Origin: Nemertoderma westbladi
Taxonomy: Eukaryota > Xenacoelomorpha > Nemertodermatida > Nemertodermatidae
DNA: 64,000 nt
Direction: 5' to 3'
Assembly (NCBI GenBank): GCA_032718475.1
Contig: JAUCBJ010001075.1
Span: 1 to 64,000, forward strand
In this document: positions 57,001 to 63,102 of the stretch, piece after piece
Layout: the number at the start of each line of letters is the position of its first letter
Position numbering within the stretch: the first letter of the stretch is position 1
Program-made: the position numbers and the translations under genes
The notes under the pieces: model-generated
Database searches by the model: none
Told to the model about the DNA's origin: nothing
What the model saw: only the letters and a program-made list of their open reading frames with translations

Positions 57001-60000
57001 GCCACAAAAGTCATGACTGCGGGGAGATTCTTTGTCTTAATTCCCCCAATCAGTCTCCGAAGTGCTATTGTTGATCTATTTGGTAGAAATCCGTTTTGGC
57101 TCTTACTGTACCCTGACTCTAAGTCGGGCTGGGCTGGCTTTCCTCTACTTCCTTACCCAATGGAAATGTTGTTGTTATAATCTAATATTGGGGCGGTTTC
57201 CTCTCGGTTGATCCATGAGCACATGAACTGAAAAATAAAGATGAAATACCTTATAACCCGATGATACTTGCAGGTTAATTAGTAATAGGGCAGTTTTTCT
57301 AATGTTGGCCCAACTTTTCTTATAAATCGTCAAAAGCCAATCACAGTCAAGAATTAATTCGAACGATTCTTATTGGTTGTAGCCATTAATTTGGTTGCAA
57401 TGGGTTGCTTTGAAGAGTAAACAATTCCTACTTCAAAACAGCTGATCCTTCAAACTGTCTGGCGTTTGCGGTAGGCTAAATTAAACACGTCCAAACCAAA
57501 GGAATATTAGAAATACAGAAATATAGGATAAACCAATATTATTTACTCTTTCAAGAAATACTACTAACGAGATTTCTAATACGAATAACACCCACCCATG
57601 ACATAACACATACCGGAAATACAAAGTAAAGTAAAGTTATTGGTTAAATGTGAAACACGAATCTACCATAGGAACAGCCCTGAAGGCTCTTTATTAATGG
57701 ATTCTATGTAAAACAACTCGAACTCCTAAGGTTCAATCTAAATATCAATGGCTACATTCTCCACTCGCAACAGTACTAATGTATGGGTAGAAGAAATTGA
57801 AGGAAAAGCTAACGAAGAATTTACAAAGAATCAAAGCGCATTTCCAGATGGATTCGTTAGATACCAACCGAGTGGACAAGTTCTCCCCAGAATATTCACA
57901 ACAGAATATCAACAAAAAATATTTGAATTTCCTGTTCTAGAGGACGACGTCTGGATTTGTACCTTTCTAAAATGCGGCACAACTTGGACGCAAGAAATGG
58001 CTTGGTGTATCATGAATGACGTTAATATCGAACTTGCCAAGAAGGTTGACTTAGAGAGAAGAGTACCCTATTTGGAATTTTCCAAAATAATTACTGACGA
58101 AATATTCATGAAGTATATTAATGGAAGCATGCATGAAGAAAACGATACGAGAATATATACATCTTCGATAGAATTAACGGAATCAAAATCTTCACCTAGA
58201 GTTATTAAAACCCACATGTCCATAGATATGCTTCCTTATGAGATTGGAGAAAAGCAACCCAAAATCATTCACGTTATACGCAATCCCAGAGACACTTGTG
58301 TGTCTCTGTTTTACCATTGGAAGTTGGTGGCTGGTTACACTGGATCCTGGGACGCCTTCTTCAACGCATTCGTCAATGATGTTTGCGGCTACTATACTCC
58401 AGCTTTACAGCATTATCTTGGATATTGGAGAATTCGAGACAGAGAAAATGTGTTGCTTCTTAGGTTTGAAGATATGAAGGGAGATCTTGTAGGTTCCATC
58501 AAGAAAACAGCTGATTTTCTTGGGAAATCTCTAACTGAAGAACAGATCGTTACCTTGGAAGATCATCTAACATTCAAAAGCATGAAAGCTAATGTAGCTG
58601 TTAATAAATATATTGGTGAGGGCAAGTTTATAAGGAAAGGAGAAATCGGAGATTGGAAGAATCACTTTAGTATTGAACAGATTGCGACAATGGATCAGTG
58701 GGAGAAAGAAAACTTGGAAGGAACTGGGTTGGAGTTCGTTTATGATTGAATGAGATACAATTTAGGAAATACAATTGAAGTGTTAGTTATTCGCGGTTCA
58801 CATTCAACAATGCACCATTCTCCATAAGAAATCAAATTAGAAAATCAAAATTTATTCCCATACAAATAAAGTGTCCCCAAAATTAGCCGTCGTATCTATA
58901 ATATCTTATGAATTCTTATAAGTATCTCACAGTAAATATCTCTAACAATAATATTAAGAATAAAAAATTAGATGGCCAAATTAAATTTTTCATGAATCTA
59001 TTTTTTTTTTACTTTTTTAGAAATTACTAACTAACTTTCATAACTAATAGTTCTAATAGTATAGAATTAGGTAAAAAAATCATAAAAAAAATGGATTATC
59101 GGAATTTAGCAAGGCATTTGGATGAAGCGAGCAGCATTGTGAAATGAAAAACTGATTACAGCGCCACTGGGAGTCGAACCCAGGTCTCCCGTACCGTTAA
59201 CATGACAAGTATTCTTACCACTAAACTACAGCGCCCATGGAAGATTCAGAGATATTTCACAATGCTACTCCCATTCAGCTTCGTAACGGTAGTTGTCGAA
59301 TACACACATTGCAGGTGGTTTTTAAAATGTACTCTCGCTAAATTCCGAAGTATTCGAAGTTTCGTATTTCCTAAAAATTACATTTATATCGTAGCCTGCC
59401 TATGCAGTGGAGTGTGGACCTGGACATGCCTTTCAAAAAATACCCGAGGGAGTAAAACTGCTTGTAGGAGTATAATAGCAGTTTTTTTGGGTAATTTCAA
59501 GTGTTCGTGAAATAATTAAAATAATTAATATCGCTGTCGTTTTTATAATGAGTGTAGTGTTGTTGTATTATTTAAAATATAAATTGTATCACATATAATA
59601 GATACACACCCCCTACTACTACTACTACGTCGAGCGAATTCGGACATGTTATAAAAGGCCGGTCGTCAACGACTACGCTTTCCAATGAGTTGGTTGCCAG
59701 AAAAGTAGATCTGGTATGACCTCGTCTTTACTTCGCCAGCAGTGCCCACTGAATCTTAATCTGCGTTCACGGAGGGTGGTTGATACAGGTGGTATTGTAC
59801 CATAAAGCTCGGCGTTTGTCATGTGTTGTCTCCAGCTGTTCTTGTTCATAATTGTTGTTGACTATGTTCTACGCATGTCCTTAGATCATCATAATGATGA
59901 TGGGGTGATGATAACTCCACCTACTGGCTCCAGAAGTCGAGGAAATCCTGCCAAGTACCTAACTGATCTAGACTTTGCTGATGACTTAGGAGTACTCTCA

Positions 60001-62342
60001 GAATCACTAGAGGGAGCCCAACGGCTCCTCAGCTCATTAGAACATGTTGCTTCTAGTGTTGGTCTTTTTATTAACTCCAGAAAGACCAAAATTTTGACAG
60101 TTAACTTTGAAAGTCCTCAGCAAGTCTCTGATCGGATGAGCATAAGCTCAAAAGATGGTATGCTTGAGCATGTGGATGACTTCTGTTACCTGGGATCATG
60201 GATCCGGAATTCAGGTGAGGACCTTCGAATACGTAAGGGAAAGGCATGGGCAGCCTTGAATAGGCTTTCCAGGATTTGGAAGTCACCGAGAATTAATCGG
60301 AAACTTAAGGTCCGATTATTTAGAGCAGCAGTAGTTCCAGTACTTCTCTATGGGAGTCCATGCTGGGCTCTAACTGCTGAGTACACCAAATCTCTGGATG
60401 GCACATTCACAAGAATGCTACTCCGGGTTCATTGTGTCAAGTACAATGCACACATCTCCAACCAGACACTATATAACATTGGAGGTGTCTCATTGGTTCC
60501 CCCAAGCTTGACACTAGAACAAAATCGCCTCCGCTTTGCAGGACATTGCTTTCGCCGTGAGGGCCAGCCAGTGCATAATCTTGTACTTTGGCAGCCTCAT
60601 GGAGTGAATAAGCATGGTGGACAGCCCATGACTTTCTTGAGACGCATCTTAAAGGACACTGGCCTTGAAGATGCGGATGATCTAGCAAATGTCAAGGGTG
60701 ATAGGGAGTTGTGGTGGTGCAATTTTGTCGATAAGCCGGCACAGCATTCTTTAAAATGCAGCTGCAATGCAGCATGCCGATCCTAGTAGTACTAGTAGTA
60801 GTCTCCAGCTGATGTTTAGGGCTGCCCTTAGTAGTCTTGTGTAGCAACCATCAATTCGTTGTTCAAGTGATTTAGTCAGTGTCCAGGTCTCACCCCCGTA
60901 TAAAAATACATTTTCCACTGTGGCTCGAAAGAACTTAGTCTTCAGGTGCCTGGAGAGATCTGATTTCCAGATGGTATCCATTTTTGATAGTTCTACCCAA
61001 GCCTTTGCGTTCATAACTTATATGTCCTTTTTGCTACTCTCTATCCATGATCCAAGGTACTGGAAGTCGTCGACCTTCCTTAGTTGATTATTATCAATGG
61101 TTGTCAAGTTTCCATCAACATTAAAGGTCATGAATTCGGTCTTGGTAGCATTTATATGCAATCCAACCTCCTTAGCAGCCCTATCCACTTTATTTAGTAG
61201 AAGCTGTGCATCTGCTAGCGTATTAGAGAGCAGGGCGATGTCATCCGCGAAGTCGGTGTCTGTGACTGTAGTTGCCGGATATCTACTACTTCTGCGTTCT
61301 TGAAGTGTGAATCCCAGATCTTCACCCTTTGTGGCCGTCCTCGTTGCGTAATCCAGCACAATTACAAATAGTAATGGTGCTAATGTGTCACCTTGCAGTA
61401 CGCCAGCCAGGATTGAGAAAAACTCAGTTTCACCATCTGGTGAGAGTACCTGCGCTTCTGTGTCACAATATAACAATCCAATGCCAGCAACAATTACTTC
61501 TGGTATTCCATAAGCTCTTAGGATTTCAAGCATTTTGCCTCTATGTATGGAGTCAAATGCCACAAAAGTCATGACTGCGGGGAGATTCTTTGACTTAATT
61601 ACTTCAATCAGTCTCCGTAGTGCAAGTATCTGAGCTATTGTTGTTGATCTACTTGGTCGAAATCCGTTTTGGCTCTTACGCAGTAGTTTCTATATGTGAG
61701 GTCTAATTCTATATAGAATCATTTTGTTGTATATTTTGGCAGCTACCACCCACAAGCAGACAGATCCCACGATAGTTTGTTGGTAACTTACTCACGTTAT
61801 GAAAACAGAGCCGGATCACTGCCGCACAATTAAAAAAAATGTATTTCACTATTATCATTAATCAAAATGTCTCCTGGCGGAGAGACCATTATCATAGAGG
61901 GCGCCCTGCATCGAATCAGTAAAACCCTTTAGATACCATCATTTCTTATCACCATAACACTCTAACCACATACAATTTAAAATATATCAGATACAATACA
62001 AATTAAATAAGTGAATATTTGCGTTTCCCAAAAATAAAAAGTATGATAGCACTATATGATCAGGTTTACCATTAATTAATTACATAGCATGTGAATAATT
62101 TACAGATTCGCACTAACAGTTTGTCCGGGTATTTGAGTGTAAGTAGTGTTGACACCGGTGATTAGTTGGTTCACCATATCGACTCTAGGTGGCGTTATAA
62201 TCGTTTCACGGAACGGAACCATCGGTGCCGACGGAACTATATCGATCTTAGCGAAACGTTCCCGCAGGTCTAGTAGACACCGCTCAAGATGCACCTCGCC
62301 AGCAGTAACAAGCACGTGTTCCCCGGTCTCTTGGACTAAAAC
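32873..62342 (-). CDS. EFL1 (EFTUD1) gene, 3' part: last five visible coding exons
   Basis: Elongation-factor-like GTPase 1, a cytoplasmic EF-2 relative that with SBDS removes eIF6 from late 60S subunits. Visible exons on the minus strand are 62342-62118, 56823-56137, 34221-34053, 33680-33496 and 33061-32873. Each junction has GT/AG and the phases join (225, 687, 169, 185 and 189 nt; 484 residues plus stop). Markers in order are [20 protein letters not shown], then [10 protein letters not shown] and [14 protein letters not shown], then [10 protein letters not shown], then [19 protein letters not shown], and finally [20 protein letters not shown]. The N-terminal GTPase half (about 600 residues in the family) must lie beyond 64000. 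Two introns hold other genes on the opposite strand. Confidence 0.93.
33496..33680 (-). CDS. EFL1 penultimate coding exon
   Basis: Acceptor CTTTAG, donor GTAAGT after the codon for Glu in THWE. It encodes the end of the EF-2-like domain [15 protein letters not shown] and [20 protein letters not shown]. Entry is in phase 1, completing the Gly codon split across the intron; exit is in phase 0. Confidence 0.95.
34053..34221 (-). CDS. EFL1 coding exon (domain V start)
   Basis: This exon is too short to stand out as an open frame; it was found by reading for EFL1 similarity. Acceptor TTTCTAG, donor GTGAGT. It encodes [18 protein letters not shown] and [20 protein letters not shown], the segment before the terminal domain. 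Length 169 nt, entry phase 0, exit phase 1. Confidence 0.92.
34345..34556 (+). mobile_element. 3' end fragment of the CR1-like LINE family
   Basis: Matches, in reverse orientation, the 3' untranslated end of the LINE at 24161-24400. Shared blocks include CTTTAGGGGTAATCCTATAT and TATAAATAAATCTATCT at the tail. It contains only the noncoding 3' end, so it is a strongly 5'-truncated insertion inside an EFL1 intron. Confidence 0.75.
34710..34733. repeat. Poly-C tract (24 C)
   Basis: An uninterrupted run of 24 C in an EFL1 intron. Confidence 0.95.
34945..35410. repeat. Inverted repeat with ~85-bp arms
   Basis: The left arm (34948-35030) and right arm (35327-35410) are about 85% complementary by eye. 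Both contain CACGCGTTGCTTTTCTATAA or its complement. The spacer is about 300 bp. No coding content; probably a nonautonomous element in the EFL1 intron. Confidence 0.6.
35653..36754. mobile_element. TACGCGTAG-type TIR element with 8-bp target duplication
   Basis: The ends are GGGTAAATC plus TTTTCGACCTACGCGTAG and its reverse complement, each followed by clustered TACGCGTAG palindromes (35670-35850 and 36600-36745). The flanks are CAATTTTG (35645-35652) and AAATTTTG (36755-36762), a candidate 8-bp duplication with one mismatch, as hAT elements make. The roughly 700-bp interior has no transposase. It lies in an EFL1 intron. Confidence 0.65.
36763..37846 (+). other. 5' flank of STT3A
   Basis: About 1.1 kb of noncoding DNA. 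It has many TACAGTA and TACCGGTA words and a local repeat of an AACTAGCTCTA / ATGTCAATATTGACA pattern near 37375-37545, including a palindromic TGTCAATATTGACA. No TATA box can be assigned with confidence. Confidence 0.4.
37847..38175 (+). CDS. STT3A exon 1
   Basis: ATG in AAAGATGGCT context. It encodes a short cytosolic start, the first membrane helix and the EFDPYFNYR catalytic loop, ending LYNLLH plus two bases. The donor is GTTTGT at 38176. The stronger-looking GTGAGT four bases later would give the wrong phase for exon 2. Confidence 0.9.
37847..41570 (+). CDS. STT3A, oligosaccharyltransferase catalytic subunit
   Basis: Three exons (37847-38175, 39579-40931, 41123-41570) encode about 709 residues, close to the 705 of vertebrate STT3A. 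STT3 is the multi-pass ER membrane subunit that transfers the lipid-linked glycan to Asn in Asn-X-Ser/Thr. Visible features: [10 protein letters not shown] with D54 as metal/acceptor-binding acid, SYDNEG at about 169-174, many membrane helices, SEHQPT, the WWDYG motif at 532-536, [11 protein letters not shown], and the DK-type segment [13 protein letters not shown] from D599. The match to the A paralogue ([31 protein letters not shown]) is closer than to STT3B. Coding GC content is far above the surroundings. The gene lies wholly inside an EFL1 intron on the opposite strand. An AATAAA is at 41968-41973. Confidence 0.95.
38327..39114. mobile_element. TIR element with 10-bp target duplication in STT3A intron 1
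   Basis: The flanks are identical CCCTATACAC blocks (38317-38326 and 39115-39124). The ends (GGATACATGACCGAACG and, in complement, GGTGACAGACCGAACG) begin arms of about 135 bp rich in TGTTACATTCGAT words. Inside is a 224-bp direct duplication starting near 38412 and 38636. It holds GGAACCAAAACAATAAACGA modules. Long TIRs with a 9-11-bp duplication are typical of Mutator-like elements. No transposase, so nonautonomous. Confidence 0.7.
39579..40931 (+). CDS. STT3A exon 2
   Basis: Acceptor TATTTTAG. One 1353-nt exon runs from [20 protein letters not shown] to [11 protein letters not shown] and holds most of the membrane domain plus the WWDYG motif. It ends two bases into an Arg codon at GTTATT. 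In vertebrates this region is split over many exons. Confidence 0.92.
41123..41570 (+). CDS. STT3A exon 3
   Basis: Acceptor CTTGTTTTACAG. It encodes [16 protein letters not shown], the DK-type segment, [18 protein letters not shown], and ends [17 protein letters not shown] before TAG. This is the C-terminal lumenal domain. Confidence 0.95.
41571..42715 (+). other. STT3A 3' UTR and flank
   Basis: AT-rich. AATAAA at 41968-41973 is the best polyadenylation signal. No other gene or structured element was recognised before the satellite arrays. Confidence 0.5.
42716..45140. repeat. Minisatellite array A, 32-bp unit, ~75 copies
   Basis: The unit contains AAAGATAAAATAAAGGGG plus AAAAAGGAACCAC. Copies are highly uniform; recurring variants are CCACAAAAG versus CCCCAAAAG, and GAAAAAGG versus GAAAAGGG. 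Edge copies are degenerate. The unit has no stop codon in any frame of the minus strand. Because 32 is not a multiple of 3, all three minus frames stay open for more than 2 kb and give the same 32-residue hydrophobic repeat. These frames are a by-product and not called as genes. Confidence 0.97.
45141..46056. other. Interval between arrays A and B
   Basis: AT-rich, with a G16 run at 45528-45543 followed by further G-rich sequence. A 68-codon plus-strand frame at 45635-45841 has an acidic C-terminus ([19 protein letters not shown]) and non-random composition. It resembles the coding tail of a mobile element or a lone exon, but no family was recognised and it is left uncalled. Confidence 0.4.
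46057..48180. repeat. Minisatellite array B, 30-bp unit, ~70 copies
   Basis: The unit contains AAAACAGTCTAACTCC followed by AAAATAAAATATAT. Four copies are 33 bp (CTATTAACTCC variant) at about 46421, 46724, 47567 and 47870. Being a multiple of three, the unit keeps one minus-strand frame open for 729 codons (repeat [10 protein letters not shown]), which is not evidence of a protein. Confidence 0.97.
48507..48757. repeat. Minisatellite array C, 61-bp unit, ~4 copies
   Basis: Four nearly identical copies of a unit built on GTACTATACTGTACTATACA and AATGTACTGTACTCTAGTGT. Confidence 0.95.
49059..50571. repeat. Minisatellite array D, 42-bp unit, 36 copies
   Basis: The unit is GGAACCGCTGGGAGGGCTGA followed by AAGATGTTCTGCCAAAGAAG and AA. 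It is stop-free in two frames on each strand, giving four long overlapping frames of 299-529 codons. The first copies at the left end often read AAATAAG where later ones read AAAGAAG. Several copies carry single changes. It is flanked by AAAGGGG-rich sequence resembling array A. Confidence 0.97.
50620..50800. repeat. Dispersed repeat fragment related to 63410-63570
   Basis: Shares in order a CATAACCTGTACA block, a TTCAGCCCTT block and a CTGGTATTCTT-AAAGTGA-ATA block with sequence near the right edge of the window. Unclassified dispersed repeat. Confidence 0.5.
50970..52510. repeat. Minisatellite array E, mixed 50/35-bp units
   Basis: The basic 50-bp unit carries GGTCGTGCGACATTA, GGTCCTGCG and TCCTTAGATCCTGGGAGTGG. 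Shorter 35-bp copies lack the GGTCGTGCGACATTA block, and long and short copies alternate irregularly. More divergent than arrays A-D. No open frame of note. Confidence 0.93.
52511..54440. other. EFL1 intron sequence, no gene seen
   Basis: AT-rich DNA. At 53658-54115 the minus strand has short frames with [13 protein letters not shown] and a Cys-rich stretch that may be a decayed non-LTR element tail; the evidence is too thin to call it. Confidence 0.4.
54450..54625. repeat. 21-bp tandem repeat, ~8 copies
   Basis: The unit is AAATTATGAAATTTTCACTG plus A, with degenerate copies at both ends. Both strands appear open because 21 is a multiple of three. Confidence 0.92.
54626..55113. other. Intron sequence with a dispersed module
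   Basis: AT-rich with scattered ATCACTAAA words. At 54955-55045 it contains a copy of the AACCAAACCAATAAACGAAA module seen in the STT3A intron element, next to AGGTTAGTAAAGGAGCAGG. Confidence 0.5.
55150..55997 (-). mobile_element. RTE-type LINE (family A), 5'-truncated, 36-bp target duplication
   Basis: The flanks are identical 36-bp blocks (55114-55149 and 55998-56033) starting GTGTTTATCTTATATTCATA. The 3' end on the minus strand is a TAGTAGTAGTAG tail. Coding content is the RT C-terminus: [52 protein letters not shown] and MENREAW, with frame breaks. This is a clean retrotransposition event beside an EFL1 exon. Confidence 0.88.
56137..56823 (-). CDS. EFL1 large coding exon (domain IV region)
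   Basis: Acceptor TTATCCACAG, donor GTTAGT after a Lys codon. The 229 codons begin [20 protein letters not shown]. They include [35 protein letters not shown], a [20 protein letters not shown] segment and an acidic linker ([13 protein letters not shown]). The [16 protein letters not shown] part is the EF-2 domain IV-like core. GC content is clearly above that of the surrounding DNA. RTE pieces lie on both sides within about 140 bp. Confidence 0.95.
56905..57125 (-). mobile_element. RTE family A fragment
   Basis: An internal RT piece matching 61464-61680: on the minus strand [21 protein letters not shown] and [10 protein letters not shown]-type segments with disruptions. Both ends are lost, so it is a relic. 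Confidence 0.75.
57126..57747 (+). other. 5' flank of the sulfotransferase gene
   Basis: AT-rich noncoding sequence. No promoter element can be assigned reliably. Confidence 0.4.
57748..58749 (+). CDS. Cytosolic sulfotransferase (SULT family)
   Basis: A single-exon 333-codon gene. It transfers sulfate from PAPS to hydroxyl or amine groups of small molecules in the cytosol. Seen in order: the PAPS 5'-phosphosulfate loop [10 protein letters not shown] at 74-83 (family form PKSGTTW, so Pro and Ser are replaced by Leu and Cys), catalytic His156 in VIKTH, the 3'-phosphate segment [15 protein letters not shown] at 177-191, and the C-terminal [12 protein letters not shown] at 296-307. Length is normal to slightly long (family about 290-330). 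The start follows AATATCAATGG and the N-terminal extension before the fold is about 50 residues. AATAAA lies at 58865-58870. It is intact and lies inside an EFL1 intron on the other strand. Lack of introns suggests a retrocopy or a lineage with intronless SULTs. The substrate cannot be deduced. Confidence 0.93.
   Translation: MATFSTRNSTNVWVEEIEGKANEEFTKNQSAFPDGFVRYQPSGQVLPRIFTTEYQQKIFEFPVLEDDVWICTFLKCGTTWTQEMAWCIMNDVNIELAKKVDLERRVPYLEFSKIITDEIFMKYINGSMHEENDTRIYTSSIELTESKSSPRVIKTHMSIDMLPYEIGEKQPKIIHVIRNPRDTCVSLFYHWKLVAGYTGSWDAFFNAFVNDVCGYYTPALQHYLGYWRIRDRENVLLLRFEDMKGDLVGSIKKTADFLGKSLTEEQIVTLEDHLTFKSMKANVAVNKYIGEGKFIRKGEIGDWKNHFSIEQIATMDQWEKENLEGTGLEFVYD
58750..59160. other. Sulfotransferase 3' flank
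   Basis: AT-rich; includes the polyadenylation signal at 58865. No further gene. Confidence 0.5.
59161..59235 (-). tRNA. tRNA-like sequence, probable pseudogene
   Basis: On the minus strand an A box (TAGTTTAGTGG) and a B box (GGTTCGACTCC) lie at tRNA spacing. The acceptor arm (GGCGCTG with TGGCGCT, using G-U pairs), D arm and T arm (CTGGG / CCCAG) can form. The middle, between the D arm and CGGGAGACC, is about four bases too long and gives no standard seven-base anticodon loop in a five-base-pair stem. The flanks of that region (TGTCA, CGGGAGACC) recall tRNA-Asp. Either an altered tRNA pseudogene or the head of a SINE; a functional tRNA is unlikely. Confidence 0.55.
59612..61820 (-). mobile_element. 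RTE-type LINE (family A), interrupted copy
   Basis: Minus-strand element with its 3' TAGTAGTAGTAG-type tail at 59612 and RT up to about 61820. The readable part at 61572-60812 has [40 protein letters not shown] (RTE signature), a [10 protein letters not shown] box and [13 protein letters not shown]. Upstream, [19 protein letters not shown] and AAKIYNK-type segments lie in other frames. It is split at 59838/60801 by a family B insertion and lacks about 115 bp near its 3' end. Confidence 0.85.
59839..60800 (+). mobile_element. RTE-type LINE (family B) nested in family A
   Basis: The insertion is flanked by GTCTCCAGCTG on both sides (59828-59838 and 60801-60811), an 11-bp target duplication, and ends in a TAGTAGTACTAGTAGTA tail. 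It is 5'-truncated within the RT. A continuous frame, apparently opened by fusion to host sequence at 59821, covers [59 protein letters not shown] and [20 protein letters not shown] to 60786. The truncated copy cannot move on its own. Confidence 0.9.
62118..62342 (-). CDS. EFL1 coding exon (GEVHLERCL segment)
   Basis: Acceptor ATTTTAG. The exon starts [20 protein letters not shown], then [15 protein letters not shown] and PMVPFRETI, the EF-2 domain III-like segment. The exit was placed at GTTAGT (62117-62112) to keep phase 0 with the next exon; a GTAAAT ten bases further on would break the frame. Confidence 0.88.
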
Positions 62343-62389
62343 CTAAAATATCACGAAAATGTTTATATATTACATTTTGAGTGTATTAT

Positions 62390-63102
62390 GTGGGGCGAGC
62401 CATCAGTCAGGGCGAGCCTTAGCGCACAATTATAATTAGTAAATAGGGCAAAATTTCATATCCGTCTGTAATGAAAAAATCATTCGTAAATAACTTTTGA
62501 AGATTTTAAACATTTACAACCAAATTTTGTATGGGCTGGGCATACTAGAGAAAAAGTTCCAATATTGTTGAATGTTACGGGCAAATACTTCTCGAACTTT
62601 TGACTCCAGATCAAATCGAACTTGTTTCGAACTTGCTCAAGTTCGCAAGCTGCGCGACGCCACACTCACGTGTTTATTACCGTATTATTTTAATAAACAA
62701 CAGCTCGCTATTACAACGGCCTTTGTAATAAAATGTAATACATACAAAATTCAATATACACAAAACGTCATAAACACATTTATTTCACAACTTAAAGTTT
62801 AATACACGCACCCAATCACCAACAAAATAAAGTACGTCATGTACACGTTCGAGGGCGTCGCGCAGCACGCGAACTTGAGCAAGTTCGAAACAAGTTCGAT
62901 TTGATCTGGAGTCAAAAGTTCGAGAGGTATTTGCCCCTAACTTGGTTGAAAATGGTTAAAATCTTTAAAAGTTATTTACGAATGAATTTTTCATTACAGA
63001 CGGACAGGCAGACATACAGACAGACGGATATGAAATTTTGCCCTATTTACTAATTATAATTGTGCGCTATGGCTCGCTCTGACTGATGGCTCGCCCCACA
63101 TT
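62390..63102. repeat. Long inverted-repeat element (~713 bp)
   Basis: Arms of about 250-270 bp (62390-62660 and 62845-63102) start GTGGGGCGAGCCATCAGTCA and its complement. Long blocks match, such as AATAGGGCAAAATTTCATAT. The interior between the arms is about 180 bp. No transposase, no clear target duplication. It lies in an EFL1 intron. Confidence 0.75.

Noticed and set aside
55150-57125. Capture of an EFL1 exon by an RTE element
   Set aside because: The downstream RTE piece has its own 36-bp target duplication, so it inserted as a separate event beside the exon.
62101-62112. GTAAAT as the donor of the EFL1 exon at 62342-62118
   Set aside because: Phase does not match the next exon; GTTAGT does.
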